From positions 1 to 64,000 of the forward strand of contig CANGYF010000015.1 of NCBI GenBank assembly GCA_947458265.1: 64,000 bases of DNA, read 5' to 3'. Made by a program: the position numbers and the translations under genes. This document shows positions 36,020-44,816 of this stretch, piece after piece. Source of the stretch: Betaproteobacteria bacterium. Lineage in GTDB: Bacteria; Pseudomonadota; Gammaproteobacteria; Burkholderiales; CAIKXV01. The notes under the pieces were generated by a model that was not told where the DNA came from, ran no database searches, and saw only the letters and a program-made list of their open reading frames with translations. Every line of letters begins with the position of its first letter. The stretch's first letter is position 1.

Positions 36020-37402
36020 TCAGGCCGCGGGCTGCAGCAGCTTGCGAAGGGAGCGGATGTCCTGCACCTCGTCCAGCGCCCAGACCCGGTCAAGCAGCGT
36101 GCGCGCCCGGCGACGGCCGAGCACCGGGGCCATCAACGGCAGGCACTTGTCGTCGACCTCCGCGCGGGTCATCGGGTTCTGCCACGCGCCGCGCACCACT
36201 TCGGTATGGTGCCTGAGCGTGCGTCCGTCGGTCGTCTCGATCTCCAGGATCGCCTGCCGGCCGCCCGCCTTGCTCAGTGCGGCGCTGCCCTCGTAGACGA
36301 TGCGCTTGCGTACCGCGAGCACTGCCGGGTCATGCATGCGCTCGTCGTCGTGCGACGAATCGAAGGTGAGGCCACCGTCGATCAGCATCACCGCGAGCAG
36401 GTGCTGCATGCAGATGTCCGGCATGTCACGGTTGTTCACGATCTCGGACTCGGTGTCCTGCACCTGCACGTGGATACGCTTCACGTTCGCCGGGGTGAGG
36501 GCATGGGCACGGATCAGCGCGATCAGCGAATCGAGCGCGGCCTGGATCGGCGAGCCAACCGACCAGTTCTTGATGTTCGAACGCATGATCTCCCAGGTGC
36601 GGCCGAGGTCGCGCGCGACATGCGAGGTATCGGTGTGCTTGTCGTAGGCAAGGAAGAAGCTGCGCGCGCCGCTGAACGAATCGTCGACGCCGTTGAAGCC
36701 GGCGTCGACCATGGTCGCTGCGGACATCGCGTTACGCGTCGGCATGCCAGCGAAGTCGAACGCCTTTTCGACATGGTCGGGGTCGCGGATCCAGCACGAC
36801 AGGCCGGAGGCCTGCTGCGCCGTGTAGGACAGCAGCCAGCGCATGCGCTGGGCATCGAAGCGCGCAAGCGAACCGGCCGCCGCCGAGGCACCGAAGATCG
36901 CACCGAACGCATGCGAGGAATGCGCGGCCAGCAGGAACTGGATACCGCCGAGCGCCATCGAGAAGCGCGCGCCGACGTCGTAGCCCAGCGCCACCGAGCG
37001 CAGCAGGTCGGTGCCCGAAGAGCGCTTGAGTTCGCCCATCGCCCACGCAGCCGGCACCACCGCGCAGCCGGGATGGAACAGGCCGCCCTGATGCGAGTCG
37101 TCGGTCTCGTCGGCATGCGCGGACATCGCATTGGCGAAGGCGGCCAACGTGACGGAAGTCGACAGCGTCGTGCCCATCACGGTCGCCTGCGCCACGCCGC
37201 CCTGCGTCGACACGTACTCGATACCCTTGCGGCCCGGCAGCAGCTTCGTACCGGAGACGATTGCCGCCAGCGAGTCGGCAATGTGGTGCTTGGTCTTCTC
37301 GGCCACCTTCGCCGGCAGCGGCCGGTCGATCGCCTTCGCCATGTACGCCGACAGCGAGCGGATCATCGGCGAGGGTGCGACTGCTTTTCCCGGGCCGCTC
37401 AC
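36020..37402 (-). CDS. MmgE/PrpD family dehydratase/epimerase-like protein
   Basis: A 460-residue protein of the MmgE/PrpD fold, which includes 2-methylcitrate dehydratase and iminodisuccinate epimerase. Typical segments are HIADSLAAIVSGTKLLPG, ANAMSAHADETDDSHQGGLF, HPGCAVVPAAWAMGE and SVGSPIQAALDSLIALIR. It probably dehydrates or isomerises a polycarboxylic acid. The start overlaps the SDR stop by 4 bp (ATGA), implying coupled synthesis. Confidence 0.88.
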   Translation of the reverse strand: MSGPGKAVAPSPMIRSLSAYMAKAIDRPLPAKVAEKTKHHIADSLAAIVSGTKLLPGRKGIEYVSTQGGVAQATVMGTTLSTSVTLAAFANAMSAHADETDDSHQGGLFHPGCAVVPAAWAMGELKRSSGTDLLRSVALGYDVGARFSMALGGIQFLLAAHSSHAFGAIFGASAAAGSLARFDAQRMRWLLSYTAQQASGLSCWIRDPDHVEKAFDFAGMPTRNAMSAATMVDAGFNGVDDSFSGARSFFLAYDKHTDTSHVARDLGRTWEIMRSNIKNWSVGSPIQAALDSLIALIRAHALTPANVKRIHVQVQDTESEIVNNRDMPDICMQHLLAVMLIDGGLTFDSSHDDERMHDPAVLAVRKRIVYEGSAALSKAGGRQAILEIETTDGRTLRHHTEVVRGAWQNPMTRAEVDDKCLPLMAPVLGRRRARTLLDRVWALDEVQDIRSLRKLLQPAA

Positions 37403-38172
37403 CGCGAGAACCCCGATCCGCCATCGACGCTGATCATCGTGCCGCTGACGTAGGACGCGCGCTCGGACGCGAGGAACACCGCCATGTCGGCGACTTCGTC
37501 GACGCGGGCCAGCCGGCCCAGCGGGAAGTTGGTCGTGAGTTCGCGCCAGCGGTTCTCGTCGCCGAAGGCCGCCTGCGCACGTGCCTTCCAGCGCACCACC
37601 TGGCGCTGCGTCTCGGTCGCGCCCGGGTTGATGCCGACCACCCGCACGCCATCGTCCAGGCTACCGGTGCCCATGCATTCGGTCAGCGCCATCAGCGCGG
37701 CATTGCCGGCGGCGCCGGCCACGTTCTTGTTGGTCGGATGGAACGGCGACACGCCGATGATGTTCACGATCACGCCCGACTTGCGCGCGGCCATGCCTGC
37801 GTACACCTCGCGGCTCAGGTTGATGTAACCGAAGATCTTAAGGTCCCAGGCCGTGCGCCAGCGCTCCTCGTCGATCTGGTCGATCGAGCCCTGCGGCACC
37901 GCGCCCGCATTGTTCACCAGCACGTCGACCACCCCCGCTGCCGCCGACAGCGCCGCCGCGGCGCCCGGCGCCGCAAGGTCGCTCGCATGTACGGTGACTG
38001 ATGCCGCGCCGAGCTTGCGCAGTTCGACCGCAGCGTCGTCCATCAGAGCGGCGTTGCGGGCATTGAGGATCAGGTGGCAGCCTTCGGCCGCGAAGCCCTC
38101 GGCCACGCCCAGGCCGATGCCCTGCGAGGCTCCGGTGATCAGTACCCGTTTGCCGGAAAGTCTGAGGTCCAT
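37399..38172 (-). CDS. Short-chain dehydrogenase/reductase
   Basis: A 257-residue classical SDR with cofactor motif VLITGASQGIGLGVAEGF and NNAGAVPQGSIDQ. The usual Tyr-x3-Lys catalytic pair is not evident: after the Ser position the sequence reads IGVSPFHPTNKNVAGAAGNA, where the position expected for Tyr is occupied by Thr or Asn while a Lys remains. It therefore probably belongs to a divergent SDR subgroup (seen also among Burkholderiales pathway clusters) or has altered chemistry. C-terminal VSGTMISVDGGSGFSR is normal. Confidence 0.87.
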   Translation of the reverse strand: MDLRLSGKRVLITGASQGIGLGVAEGFAAEGCHLILNARNAALMDDAAVELRKLGAASVTVHASDLAAPGAAAALSAAAGVVDVLVNNAGAVPQGSIDQIDEERWRTAWDLKIFGYINLSREVYAGMAARKSGVIVNIIGVSPFHPTNKNVAGAAGNAALMALTECMGTGSLDDGVRVVGINPGATETQRQVVRWKARAQAAFGDENRWRELTTNFPLGRLARVDEVADMAVFLASERASYVSGTMISVDGGSGFSR

Positions 38173-38203
38173 CTGCAAGTCTCCAGTGCTATGCGCGAGT
38201 GAT

Positions 38204-38235
38204 TCGGAAAGTCGGGAAATCGGGAAATCAGGAAG
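38204..38235. repeat. Four-unit 8-bp tandem repeat
   Basis: Between the SDR and CoA-transferase genes, four consecutive 8-base units read TCGGAAAG, TCGGGAAA, TCGGGAAA, TCAGGAAG. Probably slippage; it spaces the two genes by 71 bp within the operon. No regulatory role is evident. Confidence 0.7.
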
Positions 38236-38243
38236 GGGGCCGC

Positions 38244-39506
38244 TCAGGCCACGGCGGCCTTCAGTACGCCGGCCTCCACCAGCGCGGCGATGCGCGCGGC
38301 ATCCCACTGCAGCACGTCGGCCAGCACCCGCGCATTGTCCTCGCCGAGCGTCGGCGGGTAGCGGTCCGGCGGCGGCACCTCGCCGGTGAACTTGATCGGA
38401 TTGCCGGCGACCGAGATCCGGTGGCCACGGCCGTCGTCGAGCGGCAGCACCATCTGCCGGTGCAGCACCTGCGGATCGCTCAGTGCGCGATCGAGCGTAT
38501 TCACGCTGCCCACCGGGATACCCTTCGCGCGGAAGCGCGCGACCCAGTGCTCGGCTGGCTGCGTCAGGAAGGCCTGGTCGAGCGCCGGCAGCAGGGTGTC
38601 GCGGTTGGCATGGCGATCGCCATTGGTCTTGTAGCGCGGGTCCTCGAGCAGGACGGCGACACCGAGCTCGCGCGCCATGTCCTCCCACATCCGGTCGGTG
38701 TTCGCACAGACCACCACGTTGACGCCGTCGCCGGCGATGAAGGTGCGGTAGGTGGCGAAGGAATCATGCGCGCGGCCCTGGGTGCCAGGCACCACGCCGG
38801 CGATCAGGTGGTAGGCCGCCTGATAGGTGAGCATCGACACCTGGCAGTCGAGCATCGAGATGTCGATCTGCTTGCCGCGGCCGGTGTGCGTGCGCTCGAG
38901 CAGCGCGGCCTGGATGGAGATCACCGCGAACATGCCGGCCGCCAGGTCGCCGAGCGGAATGCCCGAGCGTACCGGCAGGCCGCCGCTCTCGCCGGTGAGG
39001 CTCATGCCGCCGGACAGCGCCTGCACGATCATGTCGTAGGCCGGGAGTTCACGGTACGGGCCATCCTGCCCGAAACCGGAAATGCTGCACCAGACCAGGC
39101 CCGGATGCGCTTCCGACAACGCGACCGGATCGAGGCCCAGCTTGGCGGCCACGCCCGGGCGGAAGTTCTCGATCAGCACGTCGCTCTTGAGCGCCAGTTC
39201 GCGCACCAGCGCCTTGCCGTCGGCGTGCTTCATGTCCACCGCGACGCTCTGCTTGTTGCGGTTCACGCTCAGGTAGTAGGCGCTGTCGCGGTCGACGAAA
39301 TACGGCGGGATATGGCGCGACGAATCGCCGCCATGCGGCTCGACCTTGATCACCTCGGCGCCGAGGTCGGCGAGGATCTGCGTCGCGTACGGCCCGGACA
39401 GGAATTGGGTCAGGTCGAGCACGCGCAGTCCCTTCAGCGGCTGTGCGCCGCGGGCTGCACTGGCGTCGGAAGGTGCGGGCGCGGCAGGCTGCGCGGCTTC
39501 TGTCAT
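38244..39506 (-). CDS. Class III CoA-transferase (CaiB/BaiF family)
   Basis: Moves CoA between carboxylic acids, for example from succinyl-CoA to the pathway substrate. The 420-residue protein has the start motif LKGLRVLDLTQFLSGPYATQ, ILADLGAEVIKVEPHGGD, and the catalytic Asp158 in LPAYDMIVQALSGGMS, aligning with the nucleophilic Asp of formyl-CoA transferase. It sits between the IclR gene and the SDR gene and probably activates the acid that the operon degrades. Confidence 0.93.
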   Translation of the reverse strand: MTEAAQPAAPAPSDASAARGAQPLKGLRVLDLTQFLSGPYATQILADLGAEVIKVEPHGGDSSRHIPPYFVDRDSAYYLSVNRNKQSVAVDMKHADGKALVRELALKSDVLIENFRPGVAAKLGLDPVALSEAHPGLVWCSISGFGQDGPYRELPAYDMIVQALSGGMSLTGESGGLPVRSGIPLGDLAAGMFAVISIQAALLERTHTGRGKQIDISMLDCQVSMLTYQAAYHLIAGVVPGTQGRAHDSFATYRTFIAGDGVNVVVCANTDRMWEDMARELGVAVLLEDPRYKTNGDRHANRDTLLPALDQAFLTQPAEHWVARFRAKGIPVGSVNTLDRALSDPQVLHRQMVLPLDDGRGHRISVAGNPIKFTGEVPPPDRYPPTLGEDNARVLADVLQWDAARIAALVEAGVLKAAVA

Positions 39507-39517
39507 CGGTCTGCTCC

Positions 39518-40336
39518 TCAGGCGCTCTCTCGGGCGCGGTAGCCCAGTCCCGCGGACAGTTCGGCGGCGAGGCGGCAGGCCTCGCGCGCGAACTCGGCCT
39601 CGCGGGCTGGTTCGAATCGTTGTTCTGGAATGGTGAAGCCGAGCGAACCGGTGACGCGTCCGCCCGCGCCGAACACCGGCGCGAAGATGCCGACCGCGCC
39701 GGCGATGCGCTGCCCGAACGACAGCGCATAGCCGCGCGCACGGATCGCCGCCAGGTCCTGCGCGAGATCGAGATGGCCGGCCAGGCCTTCGCGCGCGAGC
39801 ACCGCGGCCAGTTCGTCCGGCGGCAGGAAGGCCAGGATCGAGCGCCCGGAGGCGCCGGTCAGCAGGGTCTGCGGCTCGTGGCTGCGCACCCGGTAGCCCA
39901 GCGGATGCGTCGATTCGACATGCGAGGCGAAGGTGAGACGCCGTTCCCGAGGCAGGTACAGGCACAGGTAGGCGGTCTCGTTCATCGACCCGACCGCCTG
40001 CTCGAGCAGCGGTGCAGCGATCGCCTGCAACGGATGGCGGCTCGCGACCACCGAAGACAGTCTCAGGAATTCGCGGCCTGCCCGGTAAGTGGGCGCTTCC
40101 TCGTCACGCTCGACCATGCCTTCGCGCATCAGCAGCTCGAGCAGCCGGTGTACCGTCGAGGCGGGCAGGCCGAGCTCGGCGCTGATGCGCTTGATCTGGG
40201 TGCCGTCGTCGGATTCCGCCACCGCGCGCAGCACCGCGACCGCCCGCGCGACCGTGCCGGAATCGGCCGGCTGGCGCGGACGCGCCGGGGACGGCGATGC
40301 AGGCACCAGGCCGTCAGCCGCGAGCAGTTCGGACAC
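39518..40336 (-). CDS. IclR-family transcriptional regulator
   Basis: A 272-residue regulator: N-terminal winged helix (about 20-85; TVARAVAVLRAVAESDDGTQ, IKRISAELGLPASTVHRLLE) and C-terminal effector domain (HPLQAIAAPLLEQAVGSMNE, RRLTFASHVES, LGFTIPEQRF). It starts at a GTG at 40336, 8 bp after the thiolase. The gene lies inside the operon it probably controls. A perfect 7-1-7 palindrome typical of IclR sites stands before the first gene of that operon. Confidence 0.92.
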   Translation of the reverse strand: MSELLAADGLVPASPSPARPRQPADSGTVARAVAVLRAVAESDDGTQIKRISAELGLPASTVHRLLELLMREGMVERDEEAPTYRAGREFLRLSSVVASRHPLQAIAAPLLEQAVGSMNETAYLCLYLPRERRLTFASHVESTHPLGYRVRSHEPQTLLTGASGRSILAFLPPDELAAVLAREGLAGHLDLAQDLAAIRARGYALSFGQRIAGAVGIFAPVFGAGGRVTGSLGFTIPEQRFEPAREAEFAREACRLAAELSAGLGYRARESA

Positions 40337-40344
40337 CGGGGCGC

Positions 40345-41496
40345 TCAGGTGCCGAACAGGTGGATCGCGCAAGCACCGTGGTCGAAGCCGGAGGTACCGC
40401 CGCCGGTGACATGGGTCAGGCCGACCTTCGCGCCCTCGACCTGGCGGCTGCCGCAGCGTCCCTGCAGCTGGCGCACGATCTCGACGATCTGAGCCGCGCC
40501 GCTGGCACCGACCGGATGGCCCTTGGACAGCAGGCCGCCGCTCGGGTTGACCGGCACCCGCCCGCCGAGGGAGGTGGTGCCGTCGCGCAGCAATCGCACC
40601 GCCTCGCCGCGCGGGCACAGGCCGAGCGCTTCGTAGTACAGCAGCTCGGCGATGGTGAAGGCGTCATGGCATTCGAGCACGTCGATGTCCTCGGGGCCGA
40701 TGCCAGTCTCTTCGTACAGCTCGCTGGAACAGCGCCGGGTGATCTCGGGCGTGGTCATGTCGCGGAAGCCGGGGATGTACTTGCCCGAGGCGAGGTGCGA
40801 ACCGAGCACCTTCACCGGACGGTCGGAATGGGCCGACGCGCGCTCGGTCGGACAGATCACTACCGCTGCCGCGCCGTCGCCGGTCGGGCAGCACTGCAGC
40901 AGGGTCAGCGGATCGGCGATGCGGCGCGAGGCGAGCACTTCCTCGACCGTGGTCTCGGTGCGGAACTGCGCATCGGGATTCAGCGCGCCATGCCGGCGCG
41001 CCTTCACCGCGACCTGCGCGAGGTCCTGCTCGGTCGCGCCGTAGTCGTGCAGGTAGCGCTGCGCACGCATCGCATAGAGCGCCGGCATCACCATGCCGTT
41101 CGACACTTCGATGTCGTCCTGGTCGAGCGGCAGCGTACCGCCGCCGAGCTTGGTGAGCTGTTCGACGCCGAACACCAGCACGTAGTCGTACAGGCCGGCC
41201 GCGACGGCGACCCAGGCTTCGCGGAACGCGGTGGCGCTGCTCGAGCAGGCGTTCTCGCAGTTGACCACCGGCACACCGCTCATGCCGGTGTCGCGGGCGA
41301 CCCGCTGGCCGGGCATCCAGCCCGAGGTGGCGGTGCCGGCATAGATCGCCTCGATCTGCTTCGGCTCGAGCTGCGCTTCGCGCAGCGCATCGCGCACGGC
41401 GGGCTGGGCGAGAGCGGGCACGGTGAGGTCGCGGTGTTTCCCGAACTTGATCATGCCGGTACCGATCACCGACACGGGGCGCAGGTTGGCGTTCAT
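40345..41496 (-). CDS. Thiolase-family (SCP-x type) acyltransferase
   Basis: A 383-residue thiolase of the SCP-x/lipid-transfer group. The acyl-binding Cys84 is in VPVVNCENACSSSATAF, a His in DVLECHDAFTIAELL, and the C-terminal motif GGLLSKGHPVGASGAAQIVE is intact, so it should be catalytically competent, cleaving a 3-oxoacyl-CoA. It is paired with a DUF35 gene upstream, the usual companion of this group. Compare the second pair at 54670, whose thiolase lacks the Cys. Confidence 0.92.
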   Translation of the reverse strand: MNANLRPVSVIGTGMIKFGKHRDLTVPALAQPAVRDALREAQLEPKQIEAIYAGTATSGWMPGQRVARDTGMSGVPVVNCENACSSSATAFREAWVAVAAGLYDYVLVFGVEQLTKLGGGTLPLDQDDIEVSNGMVMPALYAMRAQRYLHDYGATEQDLAQVAVKARRHGALNPDAQFRTETTVEEVLASRRIADPLTLLQCCPTGDGAAAVVICPTERASAHSDRPVKVLGSHLASGKYIPGFRDMTTPEITRRCSSELYEETGIGPEDIDVLECHDAFTIAELLYYEALGLCPRGEAVRLLRDGTTSLGGRVPVNPSGGLLSKGHPVGASGAAQIVEIVRQLQGRCGSRQVEGAKVGLTHVTGGGTSGFDHGACAIHLFGT

Positions 41497-41522
41497 CGAC
41501 TGTCCTCCAGGGGCGCCGCCGG

Positions 41523-41969
41523 TCAGGCGGGCGCGAACCAGTAGCGGTAGGTGGGGGCAGCCGCGCTCGCGTCTGCGGCAGCGTCTTCCTCGACATGCAC
41601 GCGCACCGTGAGGTCGGGCGCCAGCCCGGCGGCGACGCCGTCGCTGCCGGCCACCTTGCCGAACACGCGAACGCCTTCCGGCAGGTCGACATAGCCGATC
41701 ACGTACGGCACCTGCCAGACGGCGGGTGCGACATGCACGGTCGAGTAGGCGTAGAGCGTGCCGGTCGCGCCGAGCGGCAGCGGCTTCAGTTGCTCGGCAT
41801 TGCAGGACGGGCAGACCGGTGCAGCCGGGAAGATGCGGGTGCCACAGGCGGTGCATTCGGCGCCGGACAGGCGCAATCCGCCATCCTCGCCGTGGGTGAC
41901 GTCGGCAGCGCGCAACGGGCGGCCGATATGGGACGCATTGCGAACGGGTGCGGGGGCCGGGGCGGGCAT
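41523..41969 (-). CDS. DUF35 OB-fold protein with zinc ribbon
   Basis: A 148-residue acyl-CoA-associated OB-fold protein. The rubredoxin-like zinc ribbon is CTACGTRIFPAAPVCPSC (about 39-56), followed by the OB fold (GTLYAYSTVHVAPAVWQVPY, VIGYVDLPEGVRVFGKV). DUF35 proteins form complexes with SCP-x-type thiolases and help bind CoA substrates. It is the first gene of the fourteen-gene leftward operon. Its upstream region holds a perfect palindrome. Confidence 0.88.
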   Translation of the reverse strand: MPAPAPAPVRNASHIGRPLRAADVTHGEDGGLRLSGAECTACGTRIFPAAPVCPSCNAEQLKPLPLGATGTLYAYSTVHVAPAVWQVPYVIGYVDLPEGVRVFGKVAGSDGVAAGLAPDLTVRVHVEEDAAADASAAAPTYRYWFAPA

Positions 41970-42025
41970 GGGTCCTCCTGACGGTCGGATGCAGTCGCCC
42001 TGAAGGCAACCGCGCAGATACGATG

Positions 42026-42040
42026 TTCCGTTGAACGGAA
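42026..42040. promoter_or_regulatory. Probable IclR operator before the 41969-30496 operon
   Basis: TTCCGTT-G-AACGGAA is a perfect 7-1-7 inverted repeat, 57 bp upstream of the DUF35 start. IclR-family regulators commonly bind such TTCCG/CGGAA dyads, and one is encoded in the operon. The rest of the 220-bp intergenic region holds the arsR-type site before gapdh. Confidence 0.6.
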
Positions 42041-42151
42041 TCTCGTTACGGTCAGAGGAATCGTAGCGAGCAGACGGGCGTGGCGCAAGCAGGACGCTCG
42101 GACGGGCGGTCCGCGTCGACTGTCATGGCATGGTCACAACCGGCCCGTACC

Positions 42152-42176
42152 TTTCGACTACCATCGAAATATCGAA
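42152..42176. promoter_or_regulatory. Probable ArsR operator upstream of gapdh-arsJ-arsR
   Basis: TTTCGA-N6-TCGAAA (42152-42169) is a perfect inverted repeat, followed at once by ATATCGAA, so three TCGAA half-sites are close together. It lies 13-38 bp before the gapdh start, where a repressor would block transcription or initiation. The ArsR encoded third in the operon is the likely ligand. Confidence 0.5.
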
Positions 42177-42189
42177 CAGGAGCGACACG

Positions 42190-43233
42190 ATGAAAGTAGG
42201 CATCAACGGCATGGGACGCATCGGCCGGCTCGCCCTGCGCGCCGCCTTCGGCGCGGCCGAGCGGCAGGCGGACGATCCGCGCGCCGGCAACCGGCTCGAG
42301 GTCGTGCACCTGAACGAGATCAAGGGTGGTGCCGCGGCCACCGCGCACCTGCTGGCGTTCGACACCGTGCAGGGCCGCTGGCGCGAGTCGATCGAAGCCG
42401 AGGGCGAGGCGGTGATCCGCGTCGGCGAGCGGCGGCTCGGCTTCTCGTCGCATCCGGTGGCGGCCGACATCCCGTGGGGCGACCTCGGCGTCGACCTGGT
42501 GCTGGAGTGCACCGGGAAGTTCCTCACGCCCGAGACACTGCAGGGCCACCTCGACCGCGGCGCGAAGCGGGTGATCGTCGCCGCGCCGGTGAAGGTGGGC
42601 GACGTGCTGAACATCGTGGTCGGCGTGAACGAAGGACTGTACGACCCGGCGCGCAACCGGATCGTCACCGCCGCCTCCTGCACCACCAACTGCCTGGCAC
42701 CGGTGGTGAAGGTGGTGCACGAGGCGATCGGCATCCGCCACGGGCAGATCACCACCATCCACGACCCGACCAACACCAACGTGGTGGTGGACGCGCCGCA
42801 CAAGGACCTGCGCCGTGCGCGCAGCGCGATGCAGAGCCTGGCCCCGACCACCACCGGCAGCGCGACCGCGATCGCGCTGATTTATCCGGAACTCAAGGGC
42901 AAGCTGAACGGACATGCAGTGCGGGCACCGGTACTGAACGCATCGCTGACCGACTGCGTGTTCGAGATGCAGCGCGAGACCACCGCGACCGAGGTGAACC
43001 AGCTGTTCGCCGAGGCCGCACGCGGATCGCTCGCCGGCATCCTCGGCTACGAGGAGCGGCCGCTGGTCAGCGCCGACTACGCACGCGACACGCGCAGCTC
43101 GATCGTCGATGCGCCGTCGACGATGGTGACCGACGGCACGCTGCTCAAGGTCTACGCCTGGTACGACAACGAGATGGGATACGCCTGCCGGATGGTGGAC
43201 CTAGCCTGCCACATGCAGGTGCGCGGCATCTGA
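42190..43233 (+). CDS. ArsJ-associated glyceraldehyde-3-phosphate dehydrogenase
   Basis: In this arrangement GAPDH uses arsenate in place of phosphate, making 1-arseno-3-phosphoglycerate for ArsJ to export. The 347-residue protein has the NAD motif [18 protein letters not shown], and catalytic Cys164 in [13 protein letters not shown] with the usual His further on ([19 protein letters not shown] region). A 10-bp gap separates it from arsJ. The linkage to arsJ and arsR, rather than to glycolytic genes, points to resistance rather than central metabolism. Confidence 0.93.
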   Translation: MKVGINGMGRIGRLALRAAFGAAERQADDPRAGNRLEVVHLNEIKGGAAATAHLLAFDTVQGRWRESIEAEGEAVIRVGERRLGFSSHPVAADIPWGDLGVDLVLECTGKFLTPETLQGHLDRGAKRVIVAAPVKVGDVLNIVVGVNEGLYDPARNRIVTAASCTTNCLAPVVKVVHEAIGIRHGQITTIHDPTNTNVVVDAPHKDLRRARSAMQSLAPTTTGSATAIALIYPELKGKLNGHAVRAPVLNASLTDCVFEMQRETTATEVNQLFAEAARGSLAGILGYEERPLVSADYARDTRSSIVDAPSTMVTDGTLLKVYAWYDNEMGYACRMVDLACHMQVRGI

Positions 43234-43243
43234 TGAGCGACCG

Positions 43244-44455
43244 ATGAGCGGCAGCCGCAACTACGCGATCGTCACCGCCGCCTACTGGGGGTTCACCCTC
43301 ACCGACGGCGCGCTGCGCATGCTGGTGCTGCTGCATTTCTACAAGCTCGGCTATTCGCCGTTCACGCTTGCCTTCCTGTTCCTGCTGTACGAGGCAGCGG
43401 GCGTGCTCGCCAACCTGGTCGGCGGCTGGCTGGCCACGCGCCATGGCATCTCGCGCATGCTGGTGGTCGGGCTGGTGCTGCAGATCACCGGCTTCCTGCT
43501 GCTGTCCCTGCTGTCGCCGACCTGGACCGCCGCGATGTCGGTGGCCTGGGTGGTGCTGGCGCAGGGCATCTGCGGTGTCGCGAAGGACCTGACCAAGACG
43601 GCGAGCAAGTCGGCGATCAAGCTCACCGCGGGCGACGCGTCCGGACGGCTCTTCCGCTGGGTCGCCTGGTTCACCGGCAGCAAGAACGCGATGAAGGGCT
43701 TCGGCTTCTTCCTCGGCGGCCTGCTGCTCGAGGCGCTCGGCTTCCGCGGCGCGCTCTGGACGATGGCCGCATTGCTTGGCTGCGTGCTGGCCGGGGTACT
43801 GGCCTTCGTGCCACCGCTGATGGGACGCGCGAAGGCCTCGAAGTCGCTGCGCGAACTGTTCGCGAAGAGCCGCGGGGTCAACCTGCTGGCTGCCGCACGG
43901 GTGGTGCTGTTCGGTGCGCGCGATGTCTGGTTCGTGGTGGGCGTGCCGGTGTTCCTGTATTCGTCCGGCTGGACGTTCACCATGGTCGGCGCCTTCCTCG
44001 CGCTGTGGACCATCGGCTACGGGCTGGTGCAGGCGATCGCGCCATCGCTGGTCCGGCGCAGCGACGACGGGCTGTCGACCGAGGTGCCGGCCGCGCGGCT
44101 GTGGTCCGCGCTGCTGGCACTGGTCACGTTCGCACTGGTCGCGGCGGTCGCGCTCGACGTGCCCGCGCTCGAATGGGTGGTGGTCGCCGGGCTCGGTGTG
44201 TTCGGCTTCGCCTTCGCGGTGAACTCGTCCATCCACTCGTACCTGGTGCTGGCCTATGCCGGCTCGGAGAAGGCGGCCGAGGATGTCGGCTTCTACTACG
44301 CAGCCAATGCCCTCGGCCGCTTCGGCGGCACGCTGCTGTCCGGCCTGCTCTACCAGTGGGGCGGGCTGCTCTACACGCTGTGCGGCGCGGCCGCCATGCT
44401 GGCCGTGTGCTGGGCGGTGACGCTGCTGCTGCCGACCGGTCGGGTACAGGCATGA
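43244..44455 (+). CDS. arsJ: Organoarsenical efflux MFS transporter ArsJ
   Basis: A 403-residue, about twelve-helix major facilitator that expels 1-arseno-3-phosphoglycerate, which then breaks down outside to arsenate. Family segments include NYAIVTAAYWGFTLTDGALR, DLTKTASKSAIKLTAGD, WVAWFTGSKNAMKGFGFFLG and VLFGARDVWFVVGVPVFLY. It lies directly behind the GAPDH gene and overlaps arsR by 4 bp. Confidence 0.94.
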   Translation: MSGSRNYAIVTAAYWGFTLTDGALRMLVLLHFYKLGYSPFTLAFLFLLYEAAGVLANLVGGWLATRHGISRMLVVGLVLQITGFLLLSLLSPTWTAAMSVAWVVLAQGICGVAKDLTKTASKSAIKLTAGDASGRLFRWVAWFTGSKNAMKGFGFFLGGLLLEALGFRGALWTMAALLGCVLAGVLAFVPPLMGRAKASKSLRELFAKSRGVNLLAAARVVLFGARDVWFVVGVPVFLYSSGWTFTMVGAFLALWTIGYGLVQAIAPSLVRRSDDGLSTEVPAARLWSALLALVTFALVAAVALDVPALEWVVVAGLGVFGFAFAVNSSIHSYLVLAYAGSEKAAEDVGFYYAANALGRFGGTLLSGLLYQWGGLLYTLCGAAAMLAVCWAVTLLLPTGRVQA

Positions 44456-44796
44456 TGGATGAATCGACCGCGGTCGCCTCGCTCGCCGCGCTCGCACAGC
44501 CGATGCGGCTGCGCGTGTTCCGCGCACTGGTTGGCGCGGGGCCGGCCGGGCTCACGCCGGGCGTGCTGTCGGCGCTGCTCGACGTACCGCCATCGACGCT
44601 GTCATTCCACCTGAAGGGGCTCGCGCGCGCCGGGCTCGTCGCGCCGGTGCGCGAGGGGCGCCACCTGCACTACCGGCCGGCGCTCGGGCAGATGGACGCA
44701 CTGCTCGGCTACCTCACCGACCATTGCTGCGAGGCGGGCGCCGCGGAGGGCTGTGCGATACGGCCGCGCGAGCCGGCCTGCTGCGATACGCGCTGA
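44452..44796 (+). CDS. ArsR/SmtB-family metalloregulator
   Basis: A 114-residue winged-helix repressor (PMRLRVFRALVGAGPAGLTP, LLDVPPSTLSFHLKGLARAG, GRHLHYRPA). The C-terminal tail is Cys-rich: DHCCEAGAAEGC and ACCDTR. The CC pair near residue 91 is placed as in ArsR proteins that bind arsenite with C-terminal cysteines. The ATG at 44452 overlaps the arsJ stop. It probably represses the gapdh-arsJ-arsR operon through the site at 42152-42176. Confidence 0.92.
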   Translation: MMDESTAVASLAALAQPMRLRVFRALVGAGPAGLTPGVLSALLDVPPSTLSFHLKGLARAGLVAPVREGRHLHYRPALGQMDALLGYLTDHCCEAGAAEGCAIRPREPACCDTR

Positions 44797-44816
44797 GCGA
44801 CAGGCGGGCCCGCCCC

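Noticed and set aside
39609-39620. A GGTTCGAATC string like a tRNA T-arm
   Set aside because: It lies inside the conserved coding sequence of the IclR gene, and no acceptor or anticodon stem can be drawn around it.
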